From positions 1-64,000 of the forward strand of contig NZ_JAFEVZ010000006.1 of the NCBI RefSeq assembly GCF_022802975.1: a stretch of 64,000 nucleotides of DNA. Reading direction: 5' to 3'. Position numbers and translations under genes: made by a program. The notes beneath the pieces are model-generated. The model did not search any database and was not told the origin of the DNA. It worked only from the letters and a program-made list of their open reading frames with translations. Of this stretch, positions 18,424 to 27,703 are shown piece after piece (position 1 is the stretch's first letter; every line of letters begins with the position of its first letter). The stretch is from Flavobacterium pectinovorum. GTDB lineage: Bacteria > Bacteroidota > Bacteroidia > Flavobacteriales > Flavobacteriaceae.

Positions 18424-19452
18424 ATGGGATTTTTTGATTTCATGACCGAGGATATTGCGATAGACCTTGGTACCGCAAACACTTTAATCATACATAATGA
18501 TAAAGTTGTTATTGATAGCCCATCTATCGTTGCACGCGATAGAATTTCTGGCAAAATCATTGCTGTTGGTAAAGAAGCCAACATGATGCAAGGTAAAACA
18601 CATGAAAACATCAAGACCATAAGGCCTTTGAAGGATGGTGTAATTGCCGATTTTGATGCTTCAGAAAAAATGATCAATATGTTCATTAAAAGCATTCCAG
18701 CTTTAAAGAAAAGAATGTTTACGCCAGCTTTAAGAATGGTTGTTTGTATTCCGTCTGGGATTACTGAAGTTGAGATGCGTGCAGTAAAAGAATCTTGTGA
18801 AAGAGTAAACGGAAAAGAAGTTTACCTGATTCATGAACCAATGGCAGCCGCAATTGGTATTGGTATCGATATCATGCAGCCAAAAGGAAACATGATTGTA
18901 GATATTGGTGGAGGCACAACAGAAATTGCTGTTATCGCTTTAGGCGGAATTGTGTGCGACAAATCTGTAAAAATTGCGGGGGATGTTTTTACAAATGATA
19001 TCGTTTATTACATGCGTACACAACACAACCTTTTTGTTGGAGAAAGTACTGCAGAGAAAATAAAAATTCAGATTGGAGCTGCTATCGAAGATTTAGACGG
19101 ACCTCCTGAAGATATGTCTGTTCAGGGTAGAGATTTACTTACCGGAAAACCAAAACAAGTAGATGTTTCTTACCGTGAGATTGCTAAAGCATTAGACAAA
19201 TCGATTCAGCGTATTGAAGATGCTGTAATGGAAACTTTATCTCAAACACCTCCTGAATTAGCTGCAGATATTTATAATACAGGTATTTATCTTGCTGGTG
19301 GAGGATCAATGTTGAGAGGTCTTGATAAGCGTATTTCGCAAAAAACAGATTTACCTGTTTATATTGCTGAAGATCCATTAAGAGCAGTTGTGCGTGGAAC
19401 TGGGATGGCACTAAAAAATATTGCAAAATTCAAAAGTATCTTAATCAAATAA
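18424..19452 (+). CDS. mreB: Rod shape-determining protein MreB
   Basis: The 342-residue actin homologue begins MGFFDFMTEDIAIDLGTANTLI, with phosphate-binding IDLGTAN and VDIGGGTTEIAVIALGG, and the adenosine motif AGGGSMLRGLD. It polymerises on the inner membrane and steers the elongasome. It heads the conserved order mreB-mreC-mreD-mrdA-rodA, so the cell is expected to be rod-shaped. A stable hairpin separates it from mreC. Confidence 0.97.
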   Translation: MGFFDFMTEDIAIDLGTANTLIIHNDKVVIDSPSIVARDRISGKIIAVGKEANMMQGKTHENIKTIRPLKDGVIADFDASEKMINMFIKSIPALKKRMFTPALRMVVCIPSGITEVEMRAVKESCERVNGKEVYLIHEPMAAAIGIGIDIMQPKGNMIVDIGGGTTEIAVIALGGIVCDKSVKIAGDVFTNDIVYYMRTQHNLFVGESTAEKIKIQIGAAIEDLDGPPEDMSVQGRDLLTGKPKQVDVSYREIAKALDKSIQRIEDAVMETLSQTPPELAADIYNTGIYLAGGGSMLRGLDKRISQKTDLPVYIAEDPLRAVVRGTGMALKNIAKFKSILIK

Positions 19453-19478
19453 GATAAAAACAATCAATACATTCTTAA

Positions 19479-19508
19479 TTAGAGCCAAATTGAATCATTT
19501 GGCTCTAA
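19479..19508. other. Perfect 12-bp stem hairpin between mreB and mreC
   Basis: TTAGAGCCAAAT (19479-19490) pairs exactly with ATTTGGCTCTAA (19497-19508) over a 6-base loop. No T-tract follows, so it is not a standard terminator. It may be a partial terminator or RNA-processing site that lets mreB be made in excess of mreC and mreD. Confidence 0.7.
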
Positions 19509-19557
19509 TAAAATTGGACCCAAAAGCATATCCTGAAACAAAATAACCGAACAAGAA

Positions 19558-20388
19558 ATGCAGCAAATTTTTAATTTCATTATAAGAAACAGTAATCGAT
19601 TGCTGTTTTTGCTGCTTTTAGGTATTTCGTTGGCACTCACAATCCAATCTCACTCTTTTCACAGAAGCAGAATGATTAGCTCTGCTAACTTTATTAGCGG
19701 CGGTGTTTATGAAAAAATAAACAACGTAAATGAGTATTTGAATTTGAGAACTGAAAATGACGAACTGGTACTTGAAAACGCAAGATTAAAAAGCCTTTTA
19801 TTCAATATAGAAGACACCACCAAAGCACCAATGATTGACAGTATTAAAGGCGTCAAACCAGCTGACATCATTGTTTCTAAAGTAATTCACAACTCATACA
19901 GCACACACGAAAATTATCTGACTTTAAATTCCGGATCAAAAGAAGGCGTTAAACAAGATATGGGTGTAATTAACAGTTTAGGTATTATTGGTATCGTAGA
20001 CAATACATCTCCAAATTACTCAACTGTGGTTAGTATTTTAAATATGAAATCACAGATTAATGCCAAAATAAAAAAATCAAATCACTTTGGTTCGCTTACT
20101 TGGAATGGAAAAAGCACTGGCTTCGTACAGTTGACAGATGTACCGAGACTGGCTTCCGTTAGAAAAGGAGATACGATTGTTACAGGAGGTCAATCAGTAA
20201 TTTTTCCTGAAAACATTAATATCGGAACAGTTGATAAAATTTATACCGATAAAAAAACTACTTTCTATACCATCAATGTTAAGTTATTTAACGACATGAC
20301 TAATTTGGGACATGTTTATATTATTAAAAGTAAGGACAGAGAAGAACTTATTAATTTAGAAAACAAAAACAAGGAAAAAGATGAATAG
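19558..20388 (+). CDS. mreC: Rod shape-determining protein MreC
   Basis: The 276-residue protein has one N-terminal membrane span (about 14-32), a coiled segment (VNEYLNLRTENDELVLENARLK) and a periplasmic beta domain with SGSKEGVKQDMGVINSLGIIGIV and VRKGDTIVTGGQSVIFPENINIGTV. These features are typical of MreC, which scaffolds PBP2-RodA in the elongasome. It overlaps mreD by 8 bases, indicating translational coupling. Confidence 0.95.
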   Translation: MQQIFNFIIRNSNRLLFLLLLGISLALTIQSHSFHRSRMISSANFISGGVYEKINNVNEYLNLRTENDELVLENARLKSLLFNIEDTTKAPMIDSIKGVKPADIIVSKVIHNSYSTHENYLTLNSGSKEGVKQDMGVINSLGIIGIVDNTSPNYSTVVSILNMKSQINAKIKKSNHFGSLTWNGKSTGFVQLTDVPRLASVRKGDTIVTGGQSVIFPENINIGTVDKIYTDKKTTFYTINVKLFNDMTNLGHVYIIKSKDREELINLENKNKEKDE

Positions 20389-20887
20389 CGCATTGTTAGT
20401 CAATATTTTTCGATTTATTATGTTACTGGCAATTCAGATTGTTATTTTCAACAATATGAATTTCTTAGGATACATAAGTCCTTTTCCGTATATCTTATAT
20501 ATTATTTTATATCCTGTAAACAGTAATCGATCCGGTTTAATATTTTCTAGTTTTTTACTGGGCCTTACAATGGATATGTTTTGTAATTCAGGAGGAATTC
20601 ATGCAGCAGCTTGTGTAATTTTATCGTACTATAGACCTTATATCTTTAAGTTTTCTTTTGGGTTAAGTTATGAATATCAAACTATAAAATTAAACGAATC
20701 CTTAACACCTGAGCGCTTCTCATTTATTTTGGTTTCCGTTTTATTACATCACATAGTCTTGTTTATTCTGGAAGCTTTTCAATTTAAATTCATTTGGGAT
20801 ATCTTACTCCGAACTTTATTCAGTTCTGTTTTTACCATACTCATTTCTATAATAATCATATATCTTATTAAGCCAAATAAACGATGA
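20381..20887 (+). CDS. mreD: Rod shape-determining protein MreD
   Basis: The 168-residue protein is strongly hydrophobic with about five membrane spans, as in MreD. Position between mreC and the PBP2 gene, with overlaps of 8 and 4 bases, secures the call despite weak sequence conservation in this family. LGLTMDMFCNSGGIHAAACV is similar to the conserved G-D-x-G-H region. It acts with MreC in the elongasome. Confidence 0.93.
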   Translation: MNSALLVNIFRFIMLLAIQIVIFNNMNFLGYISPFPYILYIILYPVNSNRSGLIFSSFLLGLTMDMFCNSGGIHAAACVILSYYRPYIFKFSFGLSYEYQTIKLNESLTPERFSFILVSVLLHHIVLFILEAFQFKFIWDILLRTLFSSVFTILISIIIIYLIKPNKR

Positions 20888-22863
20888 GAAAAGTCCTGCT
20901 GCCCACTTTAATTATTATTGCAGCATCTTTGCTAGTGATCAGGATATTTTATTTGCAGATTATTGATGATTCTTTCAAATTAAAATCAGAAAATAACGCC
21001 ATCAAAATAAAATATGATTATCCTGAACGCGGATATATTTACGACAGATACGGAAAACTACTTGTCGCAAATCAGTCATCTTATGACATCATGGTAATTC
21101 CAAGAGATGTTAAAGAAGATCTTAATATTACCGAATTCTGCGAACTATTAAACATTACAAAAGAAGATTACGAGAAAAGAATAGCAAAAGCAAAAGTTTA
21201 CAGTCCAAGACTCCCTTCTGTTTTTTTGCCACAACTTAACAAGACGGAATTTGCTGCTTTTCAGGAAAAAATACGAAAGTATGAAGGCTTTTATTTTCAA
21301 AAACGTTCTCTTCGTGATTATGAAGTAGATTATGGTGCTAATATTTTTGGAGGTGTTACTCAGGTAAACGAAAGCCAGATTGCAAAAAACCCTTACTACA
21401 ACAGTGGTGATTTAATTGGAAAACAAGGAGTTGAAGAAAGTTATGAAGAAGTTCTAAGAGGTATAAAAGGTGTAAAATACATCCAAAAAGACAAATATAA
21501 TCGTGAGATTGGTTCTTATAAAGATGGAAAATACGACACTATTGCTGTACAGGGAGAAGATATTACCTTAACGATTGATGCTGAACTTCAAAAATATGGC
21601 GAAGAATTAATGATTAATAAACGAGGCGGGATTGTAGCAATTGAACCTAAAACAGGCGAAATATTAGCACTTGTTACCGCTCCATCATACGATCCTGGAA
21701 TTTTAGTTGGAAGACAGCGTTCTAAAAACTATACACTCTTATATCATGACTCCATAGCAAAACCTTTATACGACAGAGGGCTTCTGGCAGAATACCCACC
21801 GGGATCACCTTTTAAAATTTTAACAGGTCTAGTAGCACTACAAGAAGGTGTTATAGATGAAAACACTTCTGTTGCCTGTCATCACGGTTTTAGTTATGGT
21901 AGAGGCCGTTTTATGAGATGTCACTGTCAGGGTGGTCAATTACAGTTACACAGAGGTATTTATCAATCATGTAACTCCTATTTTGCAACAGCATACATGA
22001 AGACTATTAATAAATATACCAAACCTGCGGCTGCTGTAGATGTATGGAGTAATCACCTTAAAACTTTTGGATTAGGTCAATTTATGGGTTATGATTTACC
22101 AACAGGTAAAAGAGGAAAAATTCCGACGTCTAAAACCTATAAACGAATGTACCCAAATGGAGGCTGGAGAAGTACTGCAATCGTTTCTAATGCTATTGGT
22201 CAGGGAGAAGTTTTAATGACACCTATTCAACTGGCAAATATGATGGCAACAATTGCGAATCAGGGATATTATTACACTCCTCATATCATAAAAAAAATTG
22301 AGGGTAAAAAAATCGATTCAAAATTTACAACAAAGCATACGACATCAATTGATAAAAAATATTTCCCTCCTATCATAAGCGGTTTATTTGATGTTTACAA
22401 CATGGGGACAGCCAGCAGACTAAAAGTAGAAGGAATTGATATCTGCGGAAAAACCGGTACAGCTGAAAATTTTGCTAAAATTGGCGGAAAAAGAGTGCAA
22501 CTTGAAGACCACTCTATATTTGTTGCATTTGCACCAAAAGACAATCCAAAAATTGCGATTGCGATTATGATTGAAAATGGTGGTTTTGGAGCTTCTATTG
22601 CAGGACCTATTGCCAGTTTAATGATTGAAAAACATTTAAAAAGGAAAATTTCAAGAACAGATTTAGAAGTCAGAGTTCTAAACAAAAGCCTGCAAAGTGA
22701 ATATGCAAAATTAGGAGGCCTTTCGGAAAGTATTAAAAAAGAACTAAAAATAAAGGACTCTATTGCAAATGTTGCTAAGCTAGAAATTAAACGAAAAGAC
22801 TCTATTGCCAAAAGCAAAAGAATATTTCCAAAAATTAAAGCAGATTCTATCAAACGAAATTAA
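20884..22863 (+). CDS. mrdA: Penicillin-binding protein 2 (elongasome transpeptidase)
   Basis: The 659-residue class B PBP has an N-terminal membrane anchor (about 5-22), a dimerisation/pedestal domain with RGYIYDRYGKLL, and a transpeptidase domain. The catalytic motif is SPFK (Ser308, Lys311), followed by SCN and KTGT. It cross-links peptidoglycan during elongation with RodA. Unusual is a Cys/His cluster shortly after the active serine (C332, H333, H334, C346, H347, C348), which could bind a metal. The C-terminus has an extra charged tail of about 60 residues with repeated KDSIA words. It overlaps mreD by 4 bases. Confidence 0.95.
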   Translation: MRKVLLPTLIIIAASLLVIRIFYLQIIDDSFKLKSENNAIKIKYDYPERGYIYDRYGKLLVANQSSYDIMVIPRDVKEDLNITEFCELLNITKEDYEKRIAKAKVYSPRLPSVFLPQLNKTEFAAFQEKIRKYEGFYFQKRSLRDYEVDYGANIFGGVTQVNESQIAKNPYYNSGDLIGKQGVEESYEEVLRGIKGVKYIQKDKYNREIGSYKDGKYDTIAVQGEDITLTIDAELQKYGEELMINKRGGIVAIEPKTGEILALVTAPSYDPGILVGRQRSKNYTLLYHDSIAKPLYDRGLLAEYPPGSPFKILTGLVALQEGVIDENTSVACHHGFSYGRGRFMRCHCQGGQLQLHRGIYQSCNSYFATAYMKTINKYTKPAAAVDVWSNHLKTFGLGQFMGYDLPTGKRGKIPTSKTYKRMYPNGGWRSTAIVSNAIGQGEVLMTPIQLANMMATIANQGYYYTPHIIKKIEGKKIDSKFTTKHTTSIDKKYFPPIISGLFDVYNMGTASRLKVEGIDICGKTGTAENFAKIGGKRVQLEDHSIFVAFAPKDNPKIAIAIMIENGGFGASIAGPIASLMIEKHLKRKISRTDLEVRVLNKSLQSEYAKLGGLSESIKKELKIKDSIANVAKLEIKRKDSIAKSKRIFPKIKADSIKRN

Positions 22864-22880
22864 TAAGGGATTCATTTAAA

Positions 22881-24116
22881 ATGAAAAATCAAAGCATAAA
22901 AAATAATATTGACTGGATAAGTGTCATCATTTACAGTGTTCTGGTGATTCTGGGCTGGTTAAATATATATTCGTCTTCCTTATCTTCTACAGAAGGCACT
23001 TATGAGAAGCAGTTGATATTTATCGCCTGTACTATCCCATTAATTTTTATCGTTTTGTTTGTTGATGGAAAATTCTATGAAAAATATGCCAGTATTATTT
23101 TTGGTGTCTCTTTATTATCATTAGCCGGATTATTTCTCTTTGGAAAAACAATTGCAGGGCAGAGATGCTGGTATGCTATCGGAAGTTTCACATTACAACC
23201 TTCTGAATTTGCAAAGGCAGCGACATCATTGGCTTTGGCCAAATATTTAAGCGACACACAAATTAATCTAAAGGAAACTAATCGTCAAATTCAGGCACTT
23301 GCCATAATATTCCTGCCTGTGATTTTGATTTTACCGCAGCCGGATCCCGGAAGTGCTTTAATTTACAGTATTTTCATTATTGTATTATATCGGGAAGGTT
23401 TGCCTTCATGGTATGTATGGACAGGTTTTATAACTATCCTTTTATTTGTATTAACATTGGTTTTAGAACCTTATGTTGTTATTTTACTTGCATTGGCAGT
23501 ATTAATTATCATTCATTTTAAAGGCAGGGCTGTTGATCGAAATATTATATTAAGCGGTATTCTTCTGGCTATTATTTCAGCCTTTGTATTTTCGGTAGAT
23601 TATGTTTTTGATCATGTATTTAAACAACATCACAGAGACCGTTTCAACATATTACTGGGTAAAACTGTCGACATGAAAGGTATCGGGTACAATACGAACC
23701 AATCTGAGATTGCGATAGGATCCGGAGGCTGGCTTGGAAAAGGTTTTTTAGAGGGAACACAGACAAAAGGCGGTTTTGTCCCGGAACAGCACACAGATTA
23801 CATCTTTACAACTGTAGGTGAAGAATGGGGGTTTGCCGGTTCATTTATTGTTATAGCCTTATTCGCCGGATTACTTTTAAGGGTGATTTATTTAGCCGAA
23901 AGACAAAAAACCAAATTCAGCAGGGTTTACGGATATTGTGTTGCCGGAATTTTATTCATTCACTTTTTTGTGAATATTGCCATGGTAGTCGGTGTTTTTC
24001 CTACGATTGGTGTTCCTTTGCCTTTCTTTTCTTATGGAGGTTCAGGGCTGTGGGGATTCACCATTTTACTTTTTATATTCTTAAAAATGGATGCCAACAA
24101 AGTCAACGAATGGTAG
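22881..24116 (+). CDS. rodA: Rod shape-determining peptidoglycan glycosyltransferase RodA
   Basis: The 411-residue SEDS-family protein has about ten membrane spans. Signatures include GSFTLQPSEFAKAATSLALAKYL, QPDPGSALIY, the catalytic-site region FVPEQHTDYIFTTVGEEWGF, and the C-terminal GVPLPFFSYGGSGLW. It polymerises lipid II for lateral wall growth together with PBP2. It is the last gene of the mre/rod operon and ends at a terminator. Confidence 0.96.
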   Translation: MKNQSIKNNIDWISVIIYSVLVILGWLNIYSSSLSSTEGTYEKQLIFIACTIPLIFIVLFVDGKFYEKYASIIFGVSLLSLAGLFLFGKTIAGQRCWYAIGSFTLQPSEFAKAATSLALAKYLSDTQINLKETNRQIQALAIIFLPVILILPQPDPGSALIYSIFIIVLYREGLPSWYVWTGFITILLFVLTLVLEPYVVILLALAVLIIIHFKGRAVDRNIILSGILLAIISAFVFSVDYVFDHVFKQHHRDRFNILLGKTVDMKGIGYNTNQSEIAIGSGGWLGKGFLEGTQTKGGFVPEQHTDYIFTTVGEEWGFAGSFIVIALFAGLLLRVIYLAERQKTKFSRVYGYCVAGILFIHFFVNIAMVVGVFPTIGVPLPFFSYGGSGLWGFTILLFIFLKMDANKVNEW

Positions 24117-24133
24117 TCAAAAACTATAAAAAT

Positions 24134-24168
24134 AAAAAATCCGAAGCTTTATAAACTTCGGATTTTTT
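24134..24168. terminator. Bidirectional terminator after rodA
   Basis: AAAAAATCCGAAG pairs with CTTCGGATTTTTT over a 9-base loop. It lies between two convergent genes and has A- and T-tracts on both sides. Confidence 0.88.
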
Positions 24169-24173
24169 ATTTA

Positions 24174-24881
24174 TTACATATAACTTAAAATCTCTTTTTT
24201 ATACGTATCATATTCTCCCTGAAGAATCAAACCGTTATCCAGTAACTTTTTATAATTCTGTAATTTATCAAAAAGCTCTTCTTTAGACAATTCACTTAAC
24301 TTGCGCTCTCCTGTTGATTGAGTTTGCTGAATTGGCTCAAAAGTTTCTGTATAAGACGGAGTTGCAGCCGGTATAATTTCTGCAAAATTCGTTACCTCTT
24401 CTGTTTCTACTTCTTCAACGGCATCTTCATATTCAGGCTCTTCCGTCTGAGTAATTTCTGCAGCCGGAGCAGATATAATAACAGGATTTTTAAGTAAATC
24501 TAATTGTTCTTTTGCGTAGGTATATATTTTTCTGGCCTGAATTTTCGGAATATAATCAATCGAAATTGACAAATCGGTATTGGTATTAAAGGAGAATTCA
24601 GAGCCCAAAATATTTTCTTTTACAAAAGCACCAGCAACATCATCCCAGGTATAATCTGTAAAATCCATCGAAAGACCTAAATTTTTAGGCTTACAAATAA
24701 TAATTCTTTTATTTGTTAATACAATGCTATCCGGAAAAACAGTAATTGCAGGCTTTTTTTGAACTGCTATATATCCAACTTCTTCTCCTCTCATCAATAA
24801 ATCATTGAGTTTCGAAGTAATTTTTTCAATTGCTTTCGGATCTTGCTCTTCGTTCAGAAACTTTTTAAATTGTTCTTTCAT
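24174..24881 (-). CDS. PH-domain and SHOCT-domain protein
   Basis: The 235-residue protein has an N-terminal helical part, then a bacterial PH-like domain (about 35-125; VLTNKRIIICKP and the DYTWDDVAG context are typical). A low-complexity acidic linker follows (about 135-190, many Glu and Thr). The last ~40 residues (KLSELSKEELFDKLQNYKKLL to EYDTYKKEIL) match the SHOCT motif, a short C-terminal oligomerisation tag. No signal peptide or membrane span is seen. Similar proteins are widespread, but their function is unknown. Confidence 0.78.
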   Translation of the reverse strand: MKEQFKKFLNEEQDPKAIEKITSKLNDLLMRGEEVGYIAVQKKPAITVFPDSIVLTNKRIIICKPKNLGLSMDFTDYTWDDVAGAFVKENILGSEFSFNTNTDLSISIDYIPKIQARKIYTYAKEQLDLLKNPVIISAPAAEITQTEEPEYEDAVEEVETEEVTNFAEIIPAATPSYTETFEPIQQTQSTGERKLSELSKEELFDKLQNYKKLLDNGLILQGEYDTYKKEILSYM

Positions 24882-24986
24882 ATTCTATAAGTTGCTAAGT
24901 TGCAAATTAATTGATTGTTACGTTTTTTGTCTTACCTACAAATGTAATGCCTAATTTTCTAATTGCTCCGCCTGTTCGGTAAAATT

Positions 24987-25355
24987 TTACCTCGGGTCGA
25001 TAATTTCATTCTGAATTTTCTTTGTCAAACTTTTGAATACCAATTCATACGAATGATCTATGAGTTCTTTTACAAAAGCAGCAGGCAAATTTCCGTTTAA
25101 CGAAACCGTATTCCAATGAACTTTACTCATGTGAAATCCCGGTTTTATCTCATCATATTCTGCCCTGAGTTCCTGCGCACGTTCCGGATCACATTTTAAA
25201 TTGACCGAGGCTTCGTTTTTTTCCCATTGTGATAAAGAAGACAAAGCAAACATTTTTCCGCCCACCTTAAATACCAAAGTATCTTCATCAAAAGGAAAAT
25301 GTTCTGTTACGCCTTTTTTAGAAAGACAATATTCGTAATACGTATCTAAATTCAT
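24987..25355 (-). CDS. MmcQ/YjbR family DNA-binding protein
   Basis: The 122-residue protein matches the YjbR (cyclophilin-like CyaY fold) family: EYCLSKKGVTEHFPFDEDTLVFKVGGKMFAL, NLKCDPERAQELR, FHMSKVHWNTV and LIDHSYELV are typical. Members bind double-stranded DNA with little specificity, and their role is not clear. It sits 11 bp downstream of a GNAT gene on the same strand and is probably co-transcribed. Confidence 0.88.
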   Translation of the reverse strand: MNLDTYYEYCLSKKGVTEHFPFDEDTLVFKVGGKMFALSSLSQWEKNEASVNLKCDPERAQELRAEYDEIKPGFHMSKVHWNTVSLNGNLPAAFVKELIDHSYELVFKSLTKKIQNEIIDPR

Positions 25356-25366
25356 TTTCCTAAATT

Positions 25367-25780
25367 TTAAAATTCATCTGATTTCTTTTCCATCATTTTT
25401 TCCGGGTGTTCCAAAGCTTTAAAACCAAATTTCTCATACAAGAAATGTGCATCTGTTGTTGCCAAACGCCAGATTTTAATATCTTTTAATATTGGCTCCT
25501 TCATCATATTCCCAATTAAAATTGATGAATAGCCTTTCCCACGATGTTCTTCTGCAATAAAAACATCCATTACATATCCAAAAACAACATAATCTGTAAT
25601 CACACGGGCAAAACCAATTTGATCGTCATTTAAATAAATTCCAAAACAAACCGAAGCATCAATTGTAGTTTGTACTTCCTCAATGGTTCGGCCTGCAGCC
25701 CAATAAATATCTTTTAAGAAGTTTTGTATAAACGGGACGTTGAGTTTTGTTTTATCTGTAGAAACAGTAATCAGATTCAT
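25367..25780 (-). CDS. GNAT family N-acetyltransferase
   Basis: The 137-residue protein has the GNAT fold. DQIGFARVITDYVVFGYVMDVFIAEEHRGKGYSSILI holds the acetyl-CoA binding R/Q-x-x-G-x-G/A motif as RGKGYS. The C-terminal FLYEKFGFKALEHPEKMMEK closes the domain. This subgroup is common in Bacteroidota, and the acceptor substrate is unknown. It is next to the yjbR-like gene. Confidence 0.88.
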   Translation of the reverse strand: MNLITVSTDKTKLNVPFIQNFLKDIYWAAGRTIEEVQTTIDASVCFGIYLNDDQIGFARVITDYVVFGYVMDVFIAEEHRGKGYSSILIGNMMKEPILKDIKIWRLATTDAHFLYEKFGFKALEHPEKMMEKKSDEF

Positions 25781-25806
25781 AATTTTTTAAAACATTTTAA
25801 TATTGA

Positions 25807-26871
25807 TTACATTTTAATTTTATCTCCAATTTTTTTAATTGGCTTACTAACAAAATCGGGAGCGTCAAAACGATATCCAAAATACAACAATCCATAAACT
25901 TTATCATTCGTAATAACTGTTGTTTTATCCTGATTATAAGAACTGTTTTCAAAATTTAAACTTGCCCCAAAAAGAATCCGTTCACTGTTATAACCTATTT
26001 TTATTCCGCCTTCAATATTTCTGGTAAAATATCTTTCTTTCTCAACGGTTTCAACACCCGAATCTATACTTTTATCATTTAAAAATTTCACCCCAATAGA
26101 AGGTGACAAATATGGTGCAATATAAAAGTTTTTGTGAATAATGAAATTGTAATAATAACCGGCTGCCAGCCGAATATCAAATTCTTTTTGTTTACCGTCA
26201 AGAGTTGCTGCTTTCGAAGTAATTCTGTTGTATGAATAAATCAGCGACGGAATAAAACTTCCGGCGCTCATTTTTTGCCATTCGGTAAATGAGGTGATAC
26301 TTTTAAGCGAAAACTTTGGATTAAAAAGATACGATGTTGACATTTTGTATTGTACCGTTTTAAAATCCGGAAATTGAAGATATGGATCTTTCCCTTCAAC
26401 CCAATCCGGATTAAAATCAGACATATTGGCTACATAATAACCTTTGGTTTTGCTATAATTAGCCGTTTGAAGCCATCTTCCTAAAAAGAAACGAAAGTTA
26501 TAATCTGAAAAAGAAGATTTTCCTTTTAAATCTTCGTCTTTATTTCCTCCAAAAAATTTAGGGTAAAAACCATAGCTAAAACCAATAAATTTATAGTCAA
26601 TACTTAAAAACAGTTTATAGCTGTTATTGGTTTCCAGATCCAGATTTGACCCTTTTTTATTGTTTAACAAATAGGCATCGGTTTGTGTACTTAGGTTTGC
26701 TCTAACCAATATTTTATCGGGATAATAAATAAAATTTACAGTGTCTTTTTGGGTCTTTTTCTGACCATAAACCATTGCATTATGAATAAGAAAAAACATC
26801 AGTAAAAATAAAAAAACCGAACAGTTTTGGTTAGTTTGTTTTGAATATTGATGTGCTTTTGCTTTCAACAT
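25807..26871 (-). CDS. DUF4421 family outer-membrane protein
   Basis: From the ATG at 26871 (the frame extends to a TTG at 26883) the protein has 354 residues. It has a late hydrophobic segment (FLFLLMFFLIHNAMVYGQ) that would serve as a signal peptide with a long N-region. The rest alternates short amphipathic strands, with YYPDKILVRANLSTQTDAY near the start and many aromatic turn motifs. This fits the DUF4421 family of predicted beta-barrels. It ends in KKIGDKIKM, without a C-terminal aromatic residue. Function is unknown. Confidence 0.75.
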   Translation of the reverse strand: MLKAKAHQYSKQTNQNCSVFLFLLMFFLIHNAMVYGQKKTQKDTVNFIYYPDKILVRANLSTQTDAYLLNNKKGSNLDLETNNSYKLFLSIDYKFIGFSYGFYPKFFGGNKDEDLKGKSSFSDYNFRFFLGRWLQTANYSKTKGYYVANMSDFNPDWVEGKDPYLQFPDFKTVQYKMSTSYLFNPKFSLKSITSFTEWQKMSAGSFIPSLIYSYNRITSKAATLDGKQKEFDIRLAAGYYYNFIIHKNFYIAPYLSPSIGVKFLNDKSIDSGVETVEKERYFTRNIEGGIKIGYNSERILFGASLNFENSSYNQDKTTVITNDKVYGLLYFGYRFDAPDFVSKPIKKIGDKIKM

Positions 26872-26918
26872 AAGTAATTTCAATTGACAGATATAAAACT
26901 ACTGATTAAAAATCACAA

Positions 26919-27695
26919 TTAAAAGTTTGCAATAGCATATAAAACAGGTTTACTTGGACTAGCATCATTTTCAAAAGAAGCAATTTGCAGATTCAGCAAA
27001 TAATTTCCATCTTCAATTTCGTTTGGCACAAAAATCATTTCTGTAATTGTTGCATCTAAACGAGCATCGTTATTTAAATTATGCGTGTCTTTTACATTCC
27101 AAAAAGCTTTGTGCGCCAACAATTTACCTTCATCATGCTCCCGATCAACACTTGGCAAGTCAATTAATAAATGCTGAATTTCGCTTTCGCGGATGAAAAT
27201 TGCGGCTTCTTCAGATAAATAAGGTGGATTTGTATTTGAATATTTTTGGGATTTTTTATCTTTTTGATTGGTAAGTGTTCTTATAATTAAAGCCTCGATT
27301 GTCACATTGAGCGAAGTCACAATGCTTATCGCTTTCTCTACCTGATCTTTGGTAATTACCAAATCATCATCAATATTTTTAGGTTCAATTGTAATCAGTT
27401 TAGCAAAAAAGAAAAACTGCTGCAAAGACTGATTAATACTGTAGAATTCATTTGTAATATGTCCCAGACATTCTGTATGTGTACCGTGCCCATGCGGATT
27501 AAAGAAAATATTGTTGAAGTTTGTTGATGATTTCCCTTCAGAAACTTTCCCGATCCAATCGCCAAAAACCACAGGTTCAATAACCGGTTTTTCGATATAC
27601 CAGGCAATTGGGTTTTCCTCTGTATTGGTTAATGGAATGGATATATCAATGGGTTTTGATAAATCAATTTCAAGGTTGTTGATTTTTGCTTTCAT
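26919..27695 (-). CDS. Cyclase family protein (kynurenine formamidase-like hydrolase)
   Basis: From the ATG at 27695 the protein has 258 residues. A longer frame to a TTG at 27713 would run into a repeat element and is rejected. The metal-binding HGHGTHTECLGH corresponds to the HxGTHxD/E...H motif of the cyclase/kynurenine formamidase fold. IDISIPLT at the start and LLIDLPSVDRE further on also fit. It probably hydrolyses an amide or ester with a bound divalent metal, but the substrate is uncertain. The stretch coded by 27297-27325 resembles a flavobacterial intergenic repeat. Confidence 0.82.
   Translation of the reverse strand: MKAKINNLEIDLSKPIDISIPLTNTEENPIAWYIEKPVIEPVVFGDWIGKVSEGKSSTNFNNIFFNPHGHGTHTECLGHITNEFYSINQSLQQFFFFAKLITIEPKNIDDDLVITKDQVEKAISIVTSLNVTIEALIIRTLTNQKDKKSQKYSNTNPPYLSEEAAIFIRESEIQHLLIDLPSVDREHDEGKLLAHKAFWNVKDTHNLNNDARLDATITEMIFVPNEIEDGNYLLNLQIASFENDASPSKPVLYAIANF
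27297..27325. repeat. Repeat-like segment inside the cyclase gene
   Basis: The bases contain GTCACATTGAGCGAAGTCACAA. To my recollection this strongly resembles a repeat often found between genes in Flavobacterium genomes. Here it is translated in frame as part of the protein (IVTSLNVTIEA). Only one copy is in this window, so the assignment rests on recollection of the motif. Confidence 0.4.
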
Positions 27696-27703
27696 ATAAT
27701 GAT

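Noticed and set aside
22395..22853. Minus-strand 152-residue frame inside mrdA
   Set aside because: It covers the transpeptidase KTGT region and tail in antisense. No start signal or homology is seen.
23825..24154. Plus-strand frame overlapping the end of rodA
   Set aside because: It is out of frame with the conserved C-terminal RodA motif and has an odd composition, rich in Cys and Phe.
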